From NCBI RefSeq assembly GCF_004761865.1, contig NZ_SJDM01000014.1:1-64000 (forward strand): DNA of 64,000 nucleotides, given 5' to 3'. Each line of letters starts with the position of its first letter. Position 1 is the first letter of the stretch. Made by a program: the position numbers and the translations under genes. The notes beneath the pieces were generated by a model. It had not been told where the DNA came from, searched no databases, and worked only from the letters and a program-made list of their open reading frames with translations. Origin of the DNA: Crenalkalicoccus roseus. GTDB lineage: Bacteria > Pseudomonadota > Alphaproteobacteria > Acetobacterales > Acetobacteraceae. Below, piece after piece: positions 34,004 through 41,510 of the stretch.

Positions 34004-34779
34004 GCAGCATCCGCGAAGCCGGCCGTGTGCGCGTCACCGGCCTGATCCGCCTCCGCTCCGGTCTCCACATCGGCGCCGGCAAGGACAGCGTGGAGATCGG
34101 CGGCATCGACAACCCGGTGATCAAGCACCCGCACACGGGCGAGCCCTACATCCCCGGCTCCTCCCTCAAGGGCAAGCTGCGCTTCCTGCTGGAATGGGCC
34201 TTCGGCAAGGTGCGCGCGGACGGCCATGCCTGGGGCTTCAACGACAACCAACCCGTCGAGGCCGATGACCCGGTGCTGCGCATCTTCGGCAATGCGCTGA
34301 AGGAGTGGAAGAGCGGGCCGACGCGGCTGATGGTGCGCGACGCGCCGCTTTGCGGAGATGATTGGGACCGCTACCGCGAGGCGCCCGAGGCCTTCTTCGA
34401 GGAGAAGACCGAGGTTCTGATCGACCGCATCAGCGGCAAGGCGCATGGCGAGGTCGGCCCGCGCCAGACCGAGCGCGTTCCGGCCGGCGTGGCCTTCAAA
34501 TTCGAGATGGCCTTCCGCCTCTACGATCTTGGCGACGGCGCGGCGCGCGACCTCGACTGCCTGAACTGGGCGCTGCAGGGCCTCGCGCTGCTCGAGGAGG
34601 ATGCGCTCGGCGGTTCCGGCTCGCGCGGCTACGGGCGCATCGCCTTCGAGGATCTCGCCCTCTACGCGCCGGGGCCCAAGGAGATCAGGCTCGACAACCG
34701 CTTCCGCGGCCACCGCTTCGACCGTGCCAAGGCCCCCGCCATCGTCAGGGCGGAGGAGGTGCTCGGGGTGCCGGCCTGA
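34000..34779 (+). CDS. csm3: Csm3 backbone RNase
   Basis: This RAMP backbone subunit cuts target RNA at 6-nt intervals. The catalytic-loop Asp is present in GGIDNPVIK (Asp37), and the family motif YIPGSSLKGKLR and the C-terminal GSGSRGYGRI glycine-rich loop are clear. 259 residues, normal for Csm3 (about 220-260). It overlaps csm2 by 4 bp and csm4 by 1 bp (TGATG). Confidence 0.95.
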   Translation: MSSIREAGRVRVTGLIRLRSGLHIGAGKDSVEIGGIDNPVIKHPHTGEPYIPGSSLKGKLRFLLEWAFGKVRADGHAWGFNDNQPVEADDPVLRIFGNALKEWKSGPTRLMVRDAPLCGDDWDRYREAPEAFFEEKTEVLIDRISGKAHGEVGPRQTERVPAGVAFKFEMAFRLYDLGDGAARDLDCLNWALQGLALLEEDALGGSGSRGYGRIAFEDLALYAPGPKEIRLDNRFRGHRFDRAKAPAIVRAEEVLGVPA

Positions 34780-35726
34780 TGGAACTCCGCCGCTTCCGGC
34801 TGGTGCTCGACCGGTTCTCGGCCTTCGGCACCCCGCCCACCTCGGGCACGCTCTTCGGCCATCTCGCCTGGGCGAAGCGGGCGCGCGAGGGGCGGGAGGC
34901 GCTGCGCGCCTGGCTCGCGCGCCTGCCCGCGGAGCCCTGCGCCCTCTCCGACCTGCTGCCCGCGGATCATCTGCCGAAGCCGCTGCTGGCTCCCGCCGTG
35001 CAGGACGATCCGCGCGAGGACGCGAAGCAGGCCAGGCGGCGCCGCTACCTGCCGCTTGCCGCCTGGCGGCGGCTGCGCGTCGGGGCGCGGGCGGCGACCC
35101 TCGATGCCCTGCTGCGCGAGACGCGGGACGATCCGCCCTTCCTCGCGCCCGCGCGGGTGCCGCACAACCGCATCGACCGCGCCACCGGAAGGACGCCCGA
35201 GGCCGGCGGCGGCGGGCTGTGGGTCGCCGGCGAACTCTGGCCGAAGGTGGGGCGGGAGGGGCCGCGCCGCATCGAGGCCGATCTCTACCTGCGCGGCACG
35301 CTGCCGGCGCGGGAGGCCGAGGCGCTCATCGCCCATGTCGGGGAGACGGGCTTCGGCCGCGATGCCGCCACCGGGCGCGGGCGCTTCACCCTGGAGGGCA
35401 GCGAGGCCGCGGGCTGGCTCGACGAGCGGCCGGGTGGCGGGGTGTCGGCGCGCATGCTCTCGCTCTCGCAGGGGGTGGTGACGGACACGATGCGGGAGGC
35501 GCGCTGGAGGCGCTTCGTGCTGTTCGGCAAGCTGGGGCGGGAGATGGTGGTGGAGGGCAAGCGGCCCTGGAAGCTGCCGCTGCTGCTGGCGGAGTCCGGC
35601 GCCACCTTCGCGCCCGAGGGCGACGGCCCCTTCGGCGCCTGGATCACCGGCGTGCACCAGGACGATGCGACGATCGGCCACAACGCCTTCCATCTGGCGA
35701 TCCCCTACACGGAGGCTGCCGCGTGA
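34779..35726 (+). CDS. csm4: Csm4 (crRNA 5'-handle-binding RAMP)
   Basis: This RAMP subunit caps the 5' end of the crRNA next to Cas10. Motifs include SGTLFGHLAW near residue 23, a basic RVPHNRIDRATG loop and the C-terminal ATIGHNAFHLAIP. 315 residues from ATG 34779, overlapping csm3 by one base. Its last codons overlap the csm5 GTG start by 4 bp. Confidence 0.93.
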   Translation: MELRRFRLVLDRFSAFGTPPTSGTLFGHLAWAKRAREGREALRAWLARLPAEPCALSDLLPADHLPKPLLAPAVQDDPREDAKQARRRRYLPLAAWRRLRVGARAATLDALLRETRDDPPFLAPARVPHNRIDRATGRTPEAGGGGLWVAGELWPKVGREGPRRIEADLYLRGTLPAREAEALIAHVGETGFGRDAATGRGRFTLEGSEAAGWLDERPGGGVSARMLSLSQGVVTDTMREARWRRFVLFGKLGREMVVEGKRPWKLPLLLAESGATFAPEGDGPFGAWITGVHQDDATIGHNAFHLAIPYTEAAA

Positions 35727-36970
35727 ACCTCCATGCCGGCCCGCCGCGCGCCATGGCGCGGCTGACGCTGCGCCTCGTGCCGCTGACGCCGCTCCATATC
35801 GGCGACGGGACGGAGATGCGGCTGGACGAGTATGTCTTGGATGAGCCGTCGCAGGGGCAGCGCTTCGACAAATGGGGCGAGGAGATCGAGGAGCAGGCGC
35901 AGGCGCCGAAACTCTGCCGCTTCGACCAGGCGAAGGCGATGCGCGCGATGACGCCGGCGCAGCGCAGCGCCTTCCAGCACGCCCTCGATTCGGGCCAGCT
36001 GGGCGAGGCGGCGAGGGCGCTGCGGGAGGCGGGCAGGGGCGCGATCGTGGAGCGCATGCCGATTTCCCGGCGCTCGGCCGCCGAACTGAAGAAGGCTTTC
36101 AAGGACCCGCTGCTGCGTTCGGGCCAGGTGAAGCCCTTCATCCGCAGCGGCGGGCGGCTCTACATCCCCGGCAGTTCCCTCAAGGGTGCCTTCCGCACGG
36201 CGCTGGCCTCCGCCGCCCTGCCGCGCGATTGCGAGCCGCCTGGCGGCTGGCATGACGAGAGCGCGCTATCCGCCGCCCTCGGCCTCAGCTCGAACGATAC
36301 CACGACCGACCCGCTGCGCTTCCTCCATGTCGAGGACGCGTTCCTGCCTGAGGACGCGACGCTGATCGATCAGGCGGAGGTGATGCACCTCAAGAACCCC
36401 GCTGCGGGCAAGGCGCAAATGCATTACGAGCGCACGCGCGCGCTGACCGACGGCGCGAAGGCGCCCGTCTTCACGGTCGCGATCCATCTCGATGGCCGGG
36501 CGCTCGACGGGCGCTGCGTGGCGCGTCAGCCCGCGCGCTTCGATCTCCGCCTTCTGCTGTCGCGCTGCCGCGCCTTCCATCTGAGTCTCTTCAACACCGA
36601 GATGGCGCGCTTCTTCGAGGGCGCGGTCAAGGCCCGGCTCCTGCGGCTGCTGCGGGGCCATGCGGGCGAGGGCGGCCGGCTGCCGGTCACGCAGCAGGGC
36701 TGGAGTCCCGGCTTCGTCCTCCTCCGCCTCGGCCGCTTCGGGCATTTCGAGAGCAAGTCGCTGGAGGGCGTGCGCCGCGGCCATGTCCCGCAGGCGACCC
36801 ATCCGGCGGACCGCATCCGCCCTCCTGGCGCCTGGGGCCAGACGCGCACCGTCACGCGCGATGCCGCGGGCAATCCCATCCCCTTCGGCTGGGTGATCGG
36901 CTGGGCGGTCGCCAGCCCATCCGGCCGTGACCGGAGCCCGGCGTCGCAAGACAAGGAGGAGCACGGGTGA
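35723..36970 (+). CDS. csm5: Csm5
   Basis: This RAMP subunit at the crRNA 3' end of the complex is involved in crRNA maturation. RLVPLTPLHIGDGTEM is the first RAMP motif, LYIPGSSLKGAFRTAL the second, and a Gly-rich segment (RLGRFGHFESKS) lies near the C-terminus. 415 residues from GTG 35723 (GTGA overlap with csm4); an ATG at 35753, after the NLHAGPPRA lead, is an alternative. Its stop overlaps the csm6-type start by 4 bp. Confidence 0.93.
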   Translation: MNLHAGPPRAMARLTLRLVPLTPLHIGDGTEMRLDEYVLDEPSQGQRFDKWGEEIEEQAQAPKLCRFDQAKAMRAMTPAQRSAFQHALDSGQLGEAARALREAGRGAIVERMPISRRSAAELKKAFKDPLLRSGQVKPFIRSGGRLYIPGSSLKGAFRTALASAALPRDCEPPGGWHDESALSAALGLSSNDTTTDPLRFLHVEDAFLPEDATLIDQAEVMHLKNPAAGKAQMHYERTRALTDGAKAPVFTVAIHLDGRALDGRCVARQPARFDLRLLLSRCRAFHLSLFNTEMARFFEGAVKARLLRLLRGHAGEGGRLPVTQQGWSPGFVLLRLGRFGHFESKSLEGVRRGHVPQATHPADRIRPPGAWGQTRTVTRDAAGNPIPFGWVIGWAVASPSGRDRSPASQDKEEHG

Positions 36971-38238
36971 AGACCATCCTGATCGCGTCCGTCGGCGGTT
37001 CGCCGGCGCCCATCGCCTCGGCGCTGGCGGCGCAGCGCCCGGATTTCGTCCTCTTCGTCGCCTCCGCGCCGAAGGGGGCGCAGCCCGGATCGGCCGACCA
37101 GGTGCCGGGCATCCTGCAGAGGGCGCAGCGCCCGCAGCAGGCGCACGAGGTGCTGGCGGTGCCCCCGGACGATCCGGAGGCGATCTTCCTCCGGCTCGGC
37201 GAAAGGCTGCGCGCGCTGCGCGCCGAACATCCCCGCGCCACGATCCTGTTCGACTACACGGGCGGTACCAAATCCATGACGGGCGCACTGTTCCAGGCGG
37301 CGATCGCCACGGAGGGGGCGCGGGTCCAGTTCATGCTGGGGCGGCGCGAGAACCTGGAGAGGGTGACCGACGGCACCGAACGCCCCACGGCCATCGCGAC
37401 GGACTGGCTGGTGGCCGAACGCACCGAGGCGCGGCTGCGCGCAGCCTGGTCCGGCTTCGACTACGCGACGGCGGCGAAGGGATTCGCGGAGCTGACGGAC
37501 CAGCTGGGCGGCGACGAGACGGCGCCGGAGGCGGTGCGCAGGCGGCTGCGCGCCCTCGCGCAGGTCTCGCAAGCCTTCGACCTGTGGGACCGCTTCCGCT
37601 ACAAGGAGGCGGCGGATGCGCTGGGCGGGCTGGCCTTCCGGTATCCGAAGCTCGACCCCTGGGTGGCGCGGGCGCGGCGCTGCGCGGCGGAAAAGCCCGC
37701 CCGCATCCTCGACCTCTGGCGCAACGCGGAACGCTGCGCCGGGCGCGGCCGCTACGACTACGCGGTGGCGCGGCTCTACCGGCTGACCGAATGGGTGGCG
37801 CAGTGGTGGCTCGACCATGCCTATGGCCTCGACACGGGCCGGATGGACTGGTCGAGACTCACGGCTGAGGAGATCCGTCGCGCCGGGCTGTCCGAACAGC
37901 GGGGCAAGCCCACCCTCTCGGGCCTGGTGCAGGCCTGGAAGCTGATGGCCGCCAAGGACCCCGGCGGCCCCGCGGCGCGCTTCCTCGCCTCGTCCTTTCC
38001 CCATCCCAGGGATCCGCGAAAGACGGCTGAGGGGCGGCTCAAGGACATGCTGGACCTGCGCAACCGCGCCATCCTCGCGCATGGTGACCGCCCGCTCCAG
38101 AAGGAGGATTGGGAGAAGTGGCACGACTTCGCCGAGCGGATGCGCACCGCGGTGCTGGTGCCGCTGCTGCGCCAGGCCGGCGCGCCGCAGGAGATGCCGC
38201 CCCAGCTTCCGGCCGATCCCGCGTGCCTTGGCCTCTGA
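36967..38238 (+). CDS. csm6: Csm6-type CARF-HEPN ribonuclease (TIGR02710-like)
   Basis: This is the cyclic-oligoadenylate-activated RNase of the type III response. The CARF domain spans about residues 1-145: LIASVGGSPAPI at the start and the ligand-contact motif YTGGTKSMTG at 97-106. The C-terminal HEPN domain carries the active-site Arg367-x4-His372 in RNRAILAHG. 423 residues. The pattern fits the TIGR02710 (Cas02710) branch rather than classical Csm6. The GTG start overlaps csm5 (GTGA), and the stop codon is part of a repeated CTGATGCCCGGCG segment shared with fabG. It ends the effector operon. Confidence 0.9.
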   Translation: MKTILIASVGGSPAPIASALAAQRPDFVLFVASAPKGAQPGSADQVPGILQRAQRPQQAHEVLAVPPDDPEAIFLRLGERLRALRAEHPRATILFDYTGGTKSMTGALFQAAIATEGARVQFMLGRRENLERVTDGTERPTAIATDWLVAERTEARLRAAWSGFDYATAAKGFAELTDQLGGDETAPEAVRRRLRALAQVSQAFDLWDRFRYKEAADALGGLAFRYPKLDPWVARARRCAAEKPARILDLWRNAERCAGRGRYDYAVARLYRLTEWVAQWWLDHAYGLDTGRMDWSRLTAEEIRRAGLSEQRGKPTLSGLVQAWKLMAAKDPGGPAARFLASSFPHPRDPRKTAEGRLKDMLDLRNRAILAHGDRPLQKEDWEKWHDFAERMRTAVLVPLLRQAGAPQEMPPQLPADPACLGL

Positions 38239-38462
38239 TGCCCGGCGTGAGGGTCCCGGAGCCCGCCGCCGGCCGAGACGGGGCCCGGAGTGGCGGCGGC
38301 GCGCCCGACCCGCAGCGTGATCCGCCCGGGCCGATCCCGCGTCCGCCCTTCCCGGGGCGGCCGGTTCGCCGCTCCCGCCTTCACGGAGCAGGCGCCAGGT
38401 CGGATCGCGGAGGGCCGGCACCGGCCGGGAGCGTGACTCCGCCCCGCGAACACTGAACCGGA

Positions 38463-38496
38463 GCCGTTTCCGCACTCACGGCCGAGGGGAAACGGC
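38463..38496. terminator. GC-rich hairpin after the cas effector operon
   Basis: GCCGTTTCC (38463-38471) and GGAAACGGC (38488-38496) form a perfect 9-bp stem with a 16-base loop, followed by CTTAGG. It resembles the hairpin at 28607-28640 and may end effector transcription, though there is no U-tract and it sits 225 bp downstream of csm6. Confidence 0.4.
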
Positions 38497-38610
38497 CTTA
38501 GGATCCCTGCCGGCCGTGCGGCCGCCTGCCATCATGGCTCGGGTCATCGCGCGGCCGGCGTGAGGCCGCGCGCCGCTGCTTGACAACCGAATCCGACCAT
38601 CGCCGGGCGC

Positions 38611-38630
38611 CGGCGACAATGTTGTCGCCG
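38611..38630. promoter_or_regulatory. Candidate operator upstream of cas2a-cas1a-cas1b-cas2b
   Basis: CGGCGACAA-TG-TTGTCGCCG is a perfect inverted repeat with 9-bp arms. Its core ACAATGTTGT (38616-38625) lies 36 bp before the cas2a ATG and matches, over 13 bases, the site upstream of cas6. It probably binds a shared dimeric regulator; the CARF-wHTH protein encoded in the effector operon is a candidate. Confidence 0.6.
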
Positions 38631-38661
38631 CTGCGGCGGGCGCCGCGCCCGGCTATCGCGC

Positions 38662-38952
38662 ATGCCCATGGCCGACCGCGCGCTGCACCTCCTCGCCTAC
38701 GACGTCGCGCATCCGAAGCGCCTGCGCCGGGCGCTGCACGCGGCGCGCCGGCACGCCACGGGCGGGCAGAAATCCGCTCATGAGTGCTGGCTGAGCGGGG
38801 CCGAGCGCGCCGGGCTGCTCGGCACGCTGCGCGGCCTGCTGCACCCGCGCCAGGACCGGCTGCTCGCGGCCCGGCTCGATCCCCGCCTGCCGCCGCGGTG
38901 CCTCGGCACCGCCCGCGCGCCGGAGCCGCCGGGCTTCCGCATCATCGGGTAG
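38662..38952 (+). CDS. cas2: Cas2, first copy (cas2a)
   Basis: This is a small ferredoxin-fold subunit of the CRISPR adaptation complex. The N-terminal strand ends LLAYDV with Asp14 in the conserved place; RRALHAARRHATGGQKSAHE and CWLS form the expected second strand. 96 residues. It is the first gene of the adaptation operon, 4 bp before cas1a, and 36 bp downstream of the shared palindrome. It shares little sequence beyond fold motifs with the second Cas2 at 40697, so the two are old paralogues or came from different systems rather than a recent duplication. Confidence 0.85.
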   Translation: MPMADRALHLLAYDVAHPKRLRRALHAARRHATGGQKSAHECWLSGAERAGLLGTLRGLLHPRQDRLLAARLDPRLPPRCLGTARAPEPPGFRIIG

Positions 38953-38956
38953 CGCC

Positions 38957-39934
38957 ATGACCACGCTCTACATCGACCGCCGCGACGCGCTGATCGAGGC
39001 CGAGGCCGGCACGCTGCTGGTGCGCGCCGCCGATGGCACGCTGGCCCGCACCCCGCTCGCCCCCGTGGAGCGCGTGGTGCTGCGCGGGCCGGCGCGCCTG
39101 TCCACCGGTGCGATCGCCGCCATCGCCGGGCAGGGGGCGGCGCTGCTCGTGCTCTCCGGCCGGCAGGGGCGGCTGGCCGGGGTCGTCGCCGGCGCCGCCC
39201 ATGCCGATGCCGCGATCCGCCTCGGCCAGTTCCGCCTGGCGCTGGACGAGGCGGCGCGCGGCGCCATCGCGCGGCTCCTGCTGCGGCGGAAGCTGCTCGG
39301 CCAGCAGCGGCTGCTGCGCGAGGCGCTGCGCCGGCGCCCCGACCGGCGCCTCGCGCTGACCCGCGGCGATGCCGCCCTGGCCGAGGCGCTGGCGCGGCTG
39401 CGCGCGGCGGAGGGCGCGGCGCCGGCGCGGCTGATGGGCATCGAGGGGGCGGCGGCCGCCGCCTATTTCGAGGCCTTCGGCGCGCTGCTGCCGCCTTCGG
39501 CCGGCTTCGCGGGCCGCAACCGCCGCCCGCCGCGTGACCCCGCCAACGCGGCGCTGTCGCTTGCCTACACCCTCGCGCAGTTCGAGGCGGTGCGGGAGGC
39601 GCGGCTCGCCGGCCTCGACCCCGCCGTGGGCTTCCTGCACGCCCTCGCCCCGGGGCGGGACAGCCTGGCCTGCGACCTCGTCGAGCCGCTCCGCCCGCTG
39701 TGCGAACGGCTGGTCTGGCGGCTCTTCGCCGAGGAGGTGCTGCGCGCGGCACACTTCACCCGCGACGGAGAGGCCTGCCTGCTCGGCAAGGCGGGGAGGC
39801 TCGCCTTCTACGCGGCCTGGGAGGAGGCGGTAGCCCCGGCGCGGCGGTGGCTGCGCCGCGGCCTCAGGCCGCTGGTACGGGCGGCGCGGGCGGCGGCGTC
39901 CGGCCTGGCCTGGGAGGGACCGGCGGATGCTTGA
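38957..39934 (+). CDS. cas1: Cas1 integrase, catalytic copy (cas1a)
   Basis: This is the spacer-integration enzyme. The N-terminal beta-domain (about 1-85) runs from LYIDRRD to GRLAGVVAG. The C-terminal helical domain holds the metal ligands: Glu163 in LMGIEGAAAAAYFEAF, His228 in VGFLHAL, and Asp240 with Glu243 in CDLVEPLRP. 325 residues, standard. It follows cas2a after 4 bp and overlaps the second Cas1-like gene by 8 bp. No reverse transcriptase is fused or adjacent. Confidence 0.95.
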   Translation: MTTLYIDRRDALIEAEAGTLLVRAADGTLARTPLAPVERVVLRGPARLSTGAIAAIAGQGAALLVLSGRQGRLAGVVAGAAHADAAIRLGQFRLALDEAARGAIARLLLRRKLLGQQRLLREALRRRPDRRLALTRGDAALAEALARLRAAEGAAPARLMGIEGAAAAAYFEAFGALLPPSAGFAGRNRRPPRDPANAALSLAYTLAQFEAVREARLAGLDPAVGFLHALAPGRDSLACDLVEPLRPLCERLVWRLFAEEVLRAAHFTRDGEACLLGKAGRLAFYAAWEEAVAPARRWLRRGLRPLVRAARAAASGLAWEGPADA

Positions 39935-40700
39935 GGCGCTGCACCTGGATGCCGCCGAGCGGCCGGTCGCGGTACTGCTGGAGGGGCCGGCGCTGCGGCT
40001 GCGCCGCCCCGGCATCGCCGACGTCTTCGCGCCGCTGCCGCGCCTGTCGCGGGTGGTGGTGCACGGCCCGCGGGTGCAGTGGCGGACCGAGGCGCTGATG
40101 GCCTGCGCCGAGGCGGGGGTGCCGGTCCTGCTGATGGGGGGCAGGGGCGACCTGCTGGCGGTGCTGCTGCCGGTGGCGCCGCCCGCCATGCGCCGCGACC
40201 TCGCGGCGGCGCTGGACACGGCGGCGACGCTGCCCGGCTTCCGCGGCTGGCTGGAGGATTTCTGCCGCGCCGAGCAGCGGCGGGCCGCGCTGGCGACGCT
40301 GCGGACGGAGCGCATCGCCCCGGCGAGGGCCGATCTGCGCCCGGCCTTCCTCCGCGCGCTGTGGCTGGGCGAGGGCCCGCCCGCCGCCCGGGCGCAGGCG
40401 CTGTGGGGGCTGCTGCGCGGCCTGGGCGAGGGGCTGGTGGCGGAGGGGCTGGCCCGCCAGGGCGTGGGGGCGCAATTCCTGGCGCGGCGCAGCGGGGCCT
40501 TCCCCCTGCCGGCCCTGCTGGGGGAGGCCCTCGTCACCCCGCTATGCCCGGCCCTGGGGCGCCTGGCCCGCGACCATGCCGGGGCGCCGGAGGCGGCGGC
40601 ACGCCGCGCCGCCATCAGGCTGTTCGAGCAGGCGGGGCTTGAGCCCGAGCGCGACCGGATCCTCGCCCGCCTGGCGGTGCGGCTGGCGGCGGAGACGTGA
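39927..40700 (+). CDS. Cas1-like protein lacking the active site (cas1b)
   Basis: The first ~85 residues align with the Cas1 beta-domain of the preceding gene: RVVVHGP, the ALMACAEAG helix, PVLLMGGRG, LLAVLLP, against RVVLRGP, AIAAIAGQG, ALLVLSGRQ and GRLAGVVAG. The helical part is shorter (about 170 versus 240 residues) and shows no IE, LH or DLxEPLRP motif; the nearest equivalent, LLGEALVTPLCPALGRL, lacks the acidic ligands. I infer a catalytically inactive Cas1 paralogue that could form the non-catalytic half of a Cas1 heterodimer. The coding frame is intact, with start and stop overlaps to both neighbours, so it is not a pseudogene by structure. Confidence 0.75.
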   Translation: MLEALHLDAAERPVAVLLEGPALRLRRPGIADVFAPLPRLSRVVVHGPRVQWRTEALMACAEAGVPVLLMGGRGDLLAVLLPVAPPAMRRDLAAALDTAATLPGFRGWLEDFCRAEQRRAALATLRTERIAPARADLRPAFLRALWLGEGPPAARAQALWGLLRGLGEGLVAEGLARQGVGAQFLARRSGAFPLPALLGEALVTPLCPALGRLARDHAGAPEAAARRAAIRLFEQAGLEPERDRILARLAVRLAAET

Positions 40701-41068
40701 GGATGGGCCGGCGGCGCACCTGGCTGATCGGCTACGACATCGCCTCGCCGCGCCGGCTGCGGCGCGTGGCCCGGCTGCTGGAAAAGCGCGCCTACCGCCT
40801 GCAATACTCCCTGTTCGTGGCCTGCTGGACGGAGGCGGAATTCGCTTCCGTGTGGGCGGCGCTTGCGGAACTGATCCACCCGCGCCGCGACGATGTGCGG
40901 GCCTGGCCGCTGGCCGAGAATGCGCAGGTGGAGGTGTGGGGAATGAGCTGGCCCGCGGATGTGCTTGTGGGAGAGGGCCGTTCCAGGCCGTTCGGCCGGC
41001 TGCTCGGCCAGCGGGGCGTGGCGGAACCCGATGATGCGGTGTATCCTGACCCGGATCTTGAGGGTTAG
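40697..41068 (+). CDS. cas2: Cas2, second copy (cas2b)
   Basis: This is a second Cas2-fold protein: TWLIGYDIASPRRLRRVARL with Asp14, then YRLQYSLFVACW, the canonical second strand. 123 residues, with a longer C-terminal tail (GQRGVAEPDDAVYPD) than cas2a. The GTG start at 40697 overlaps the cas1b stop (GTGA); ATG 40703 is the alternative. It ends the adaptation operon. Confidence 0.9.
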   Translation: MRMGRRRTWLIGYDIASPRRLRRVARLLEKRAYRLQYSLFVACWTEAEFASVWAALAELIHPRRDDVRAWPLAENAQVEVWGMSWPADVLVGEGRSRPFGRLLGQRGVAEPDDAVYPDPDLEG

Positions 41069-41510
41069 CCCCGATGCGGGTGCGCCGTGTTGCGAAGCTG
41101 CCTTCCAGGGGATTGGATTGGTTGGGTTTTTTTGGGGGAGGGGGTTCTTCAGCAGACCCGATCTTTAGGGGGGTCAAGGCTAGGCGAAGCTTCGGCTGTG
41201 CCAGCGAGGATCCAAAATCGCCAGCAGGCCCATCCCCGAAGAGGGAAGCGCCGGCTTCCGCTGCGCGCCAAGCGAAGGGCATCCCGCGCGAGAGAGAAAG
41301 GAAGCGCCGGCGGCGTCCCTGCCGCATCCGCCCGGCGGCCCGAGCGCCCCTTGCCGGGGCCCCCGCGGGGGCCTGGCCACCGGCACAAGGCGGTGATGCG
41401 GGGGCCTCCTCGCTTGAGGATGGCACGCCCTTCGGCCATGGATCGCCACGCGTGAAAAGGCGTTTCGCCCCGCTTCCGGTCGCGGCGGCGCCCTCCTATC
41501 TGGAAGTTCC
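41069..41510. other. 442-bp region after cas2b
   Basis: This region contains no convincing gene and no repeat array. Just after cas2b, 41087-41121 reads like a single type III-style CRISPR repeat (GTGTTGCGAAGCTG, then CCTTCCAGGGGATTGG) and is followed by an unusual G/T-rich tract at 41108-41144. GGCCCCCGCGGGGGCC at 41358-41373 is a perfect 16-bp palindrome. Promoters for PBP1A were not located. Confidence 0.5.

Larger units (their letters stand above)
38239..38661. other. 423-bp gap between effector and adaptation operons
   Basis: No gene and no CRISPR repeats are visible here. It contains a hairpin at 38463-38496 and a 20-bp palindrome at 38611-38630. TTGACA occurs at 38580-38585 but no good -10 follows at standard spacing. 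Confidence 0.6.

Noticed and set aside
38580-38585. TTGACA as a -35 box for the adaptation operon
   Set aside because: The region 17 bp downstream is CCGGGC-like with no -10 resemblance, so I did not annotate a promoter.
38662-38952. The short first Cas2 as a truncated pseudogene
   Set aside because: The core strands, YD motif and Asp14 are intact, the length (96) is normal for Cas2, and the spacing to cas1a is 4 bp.
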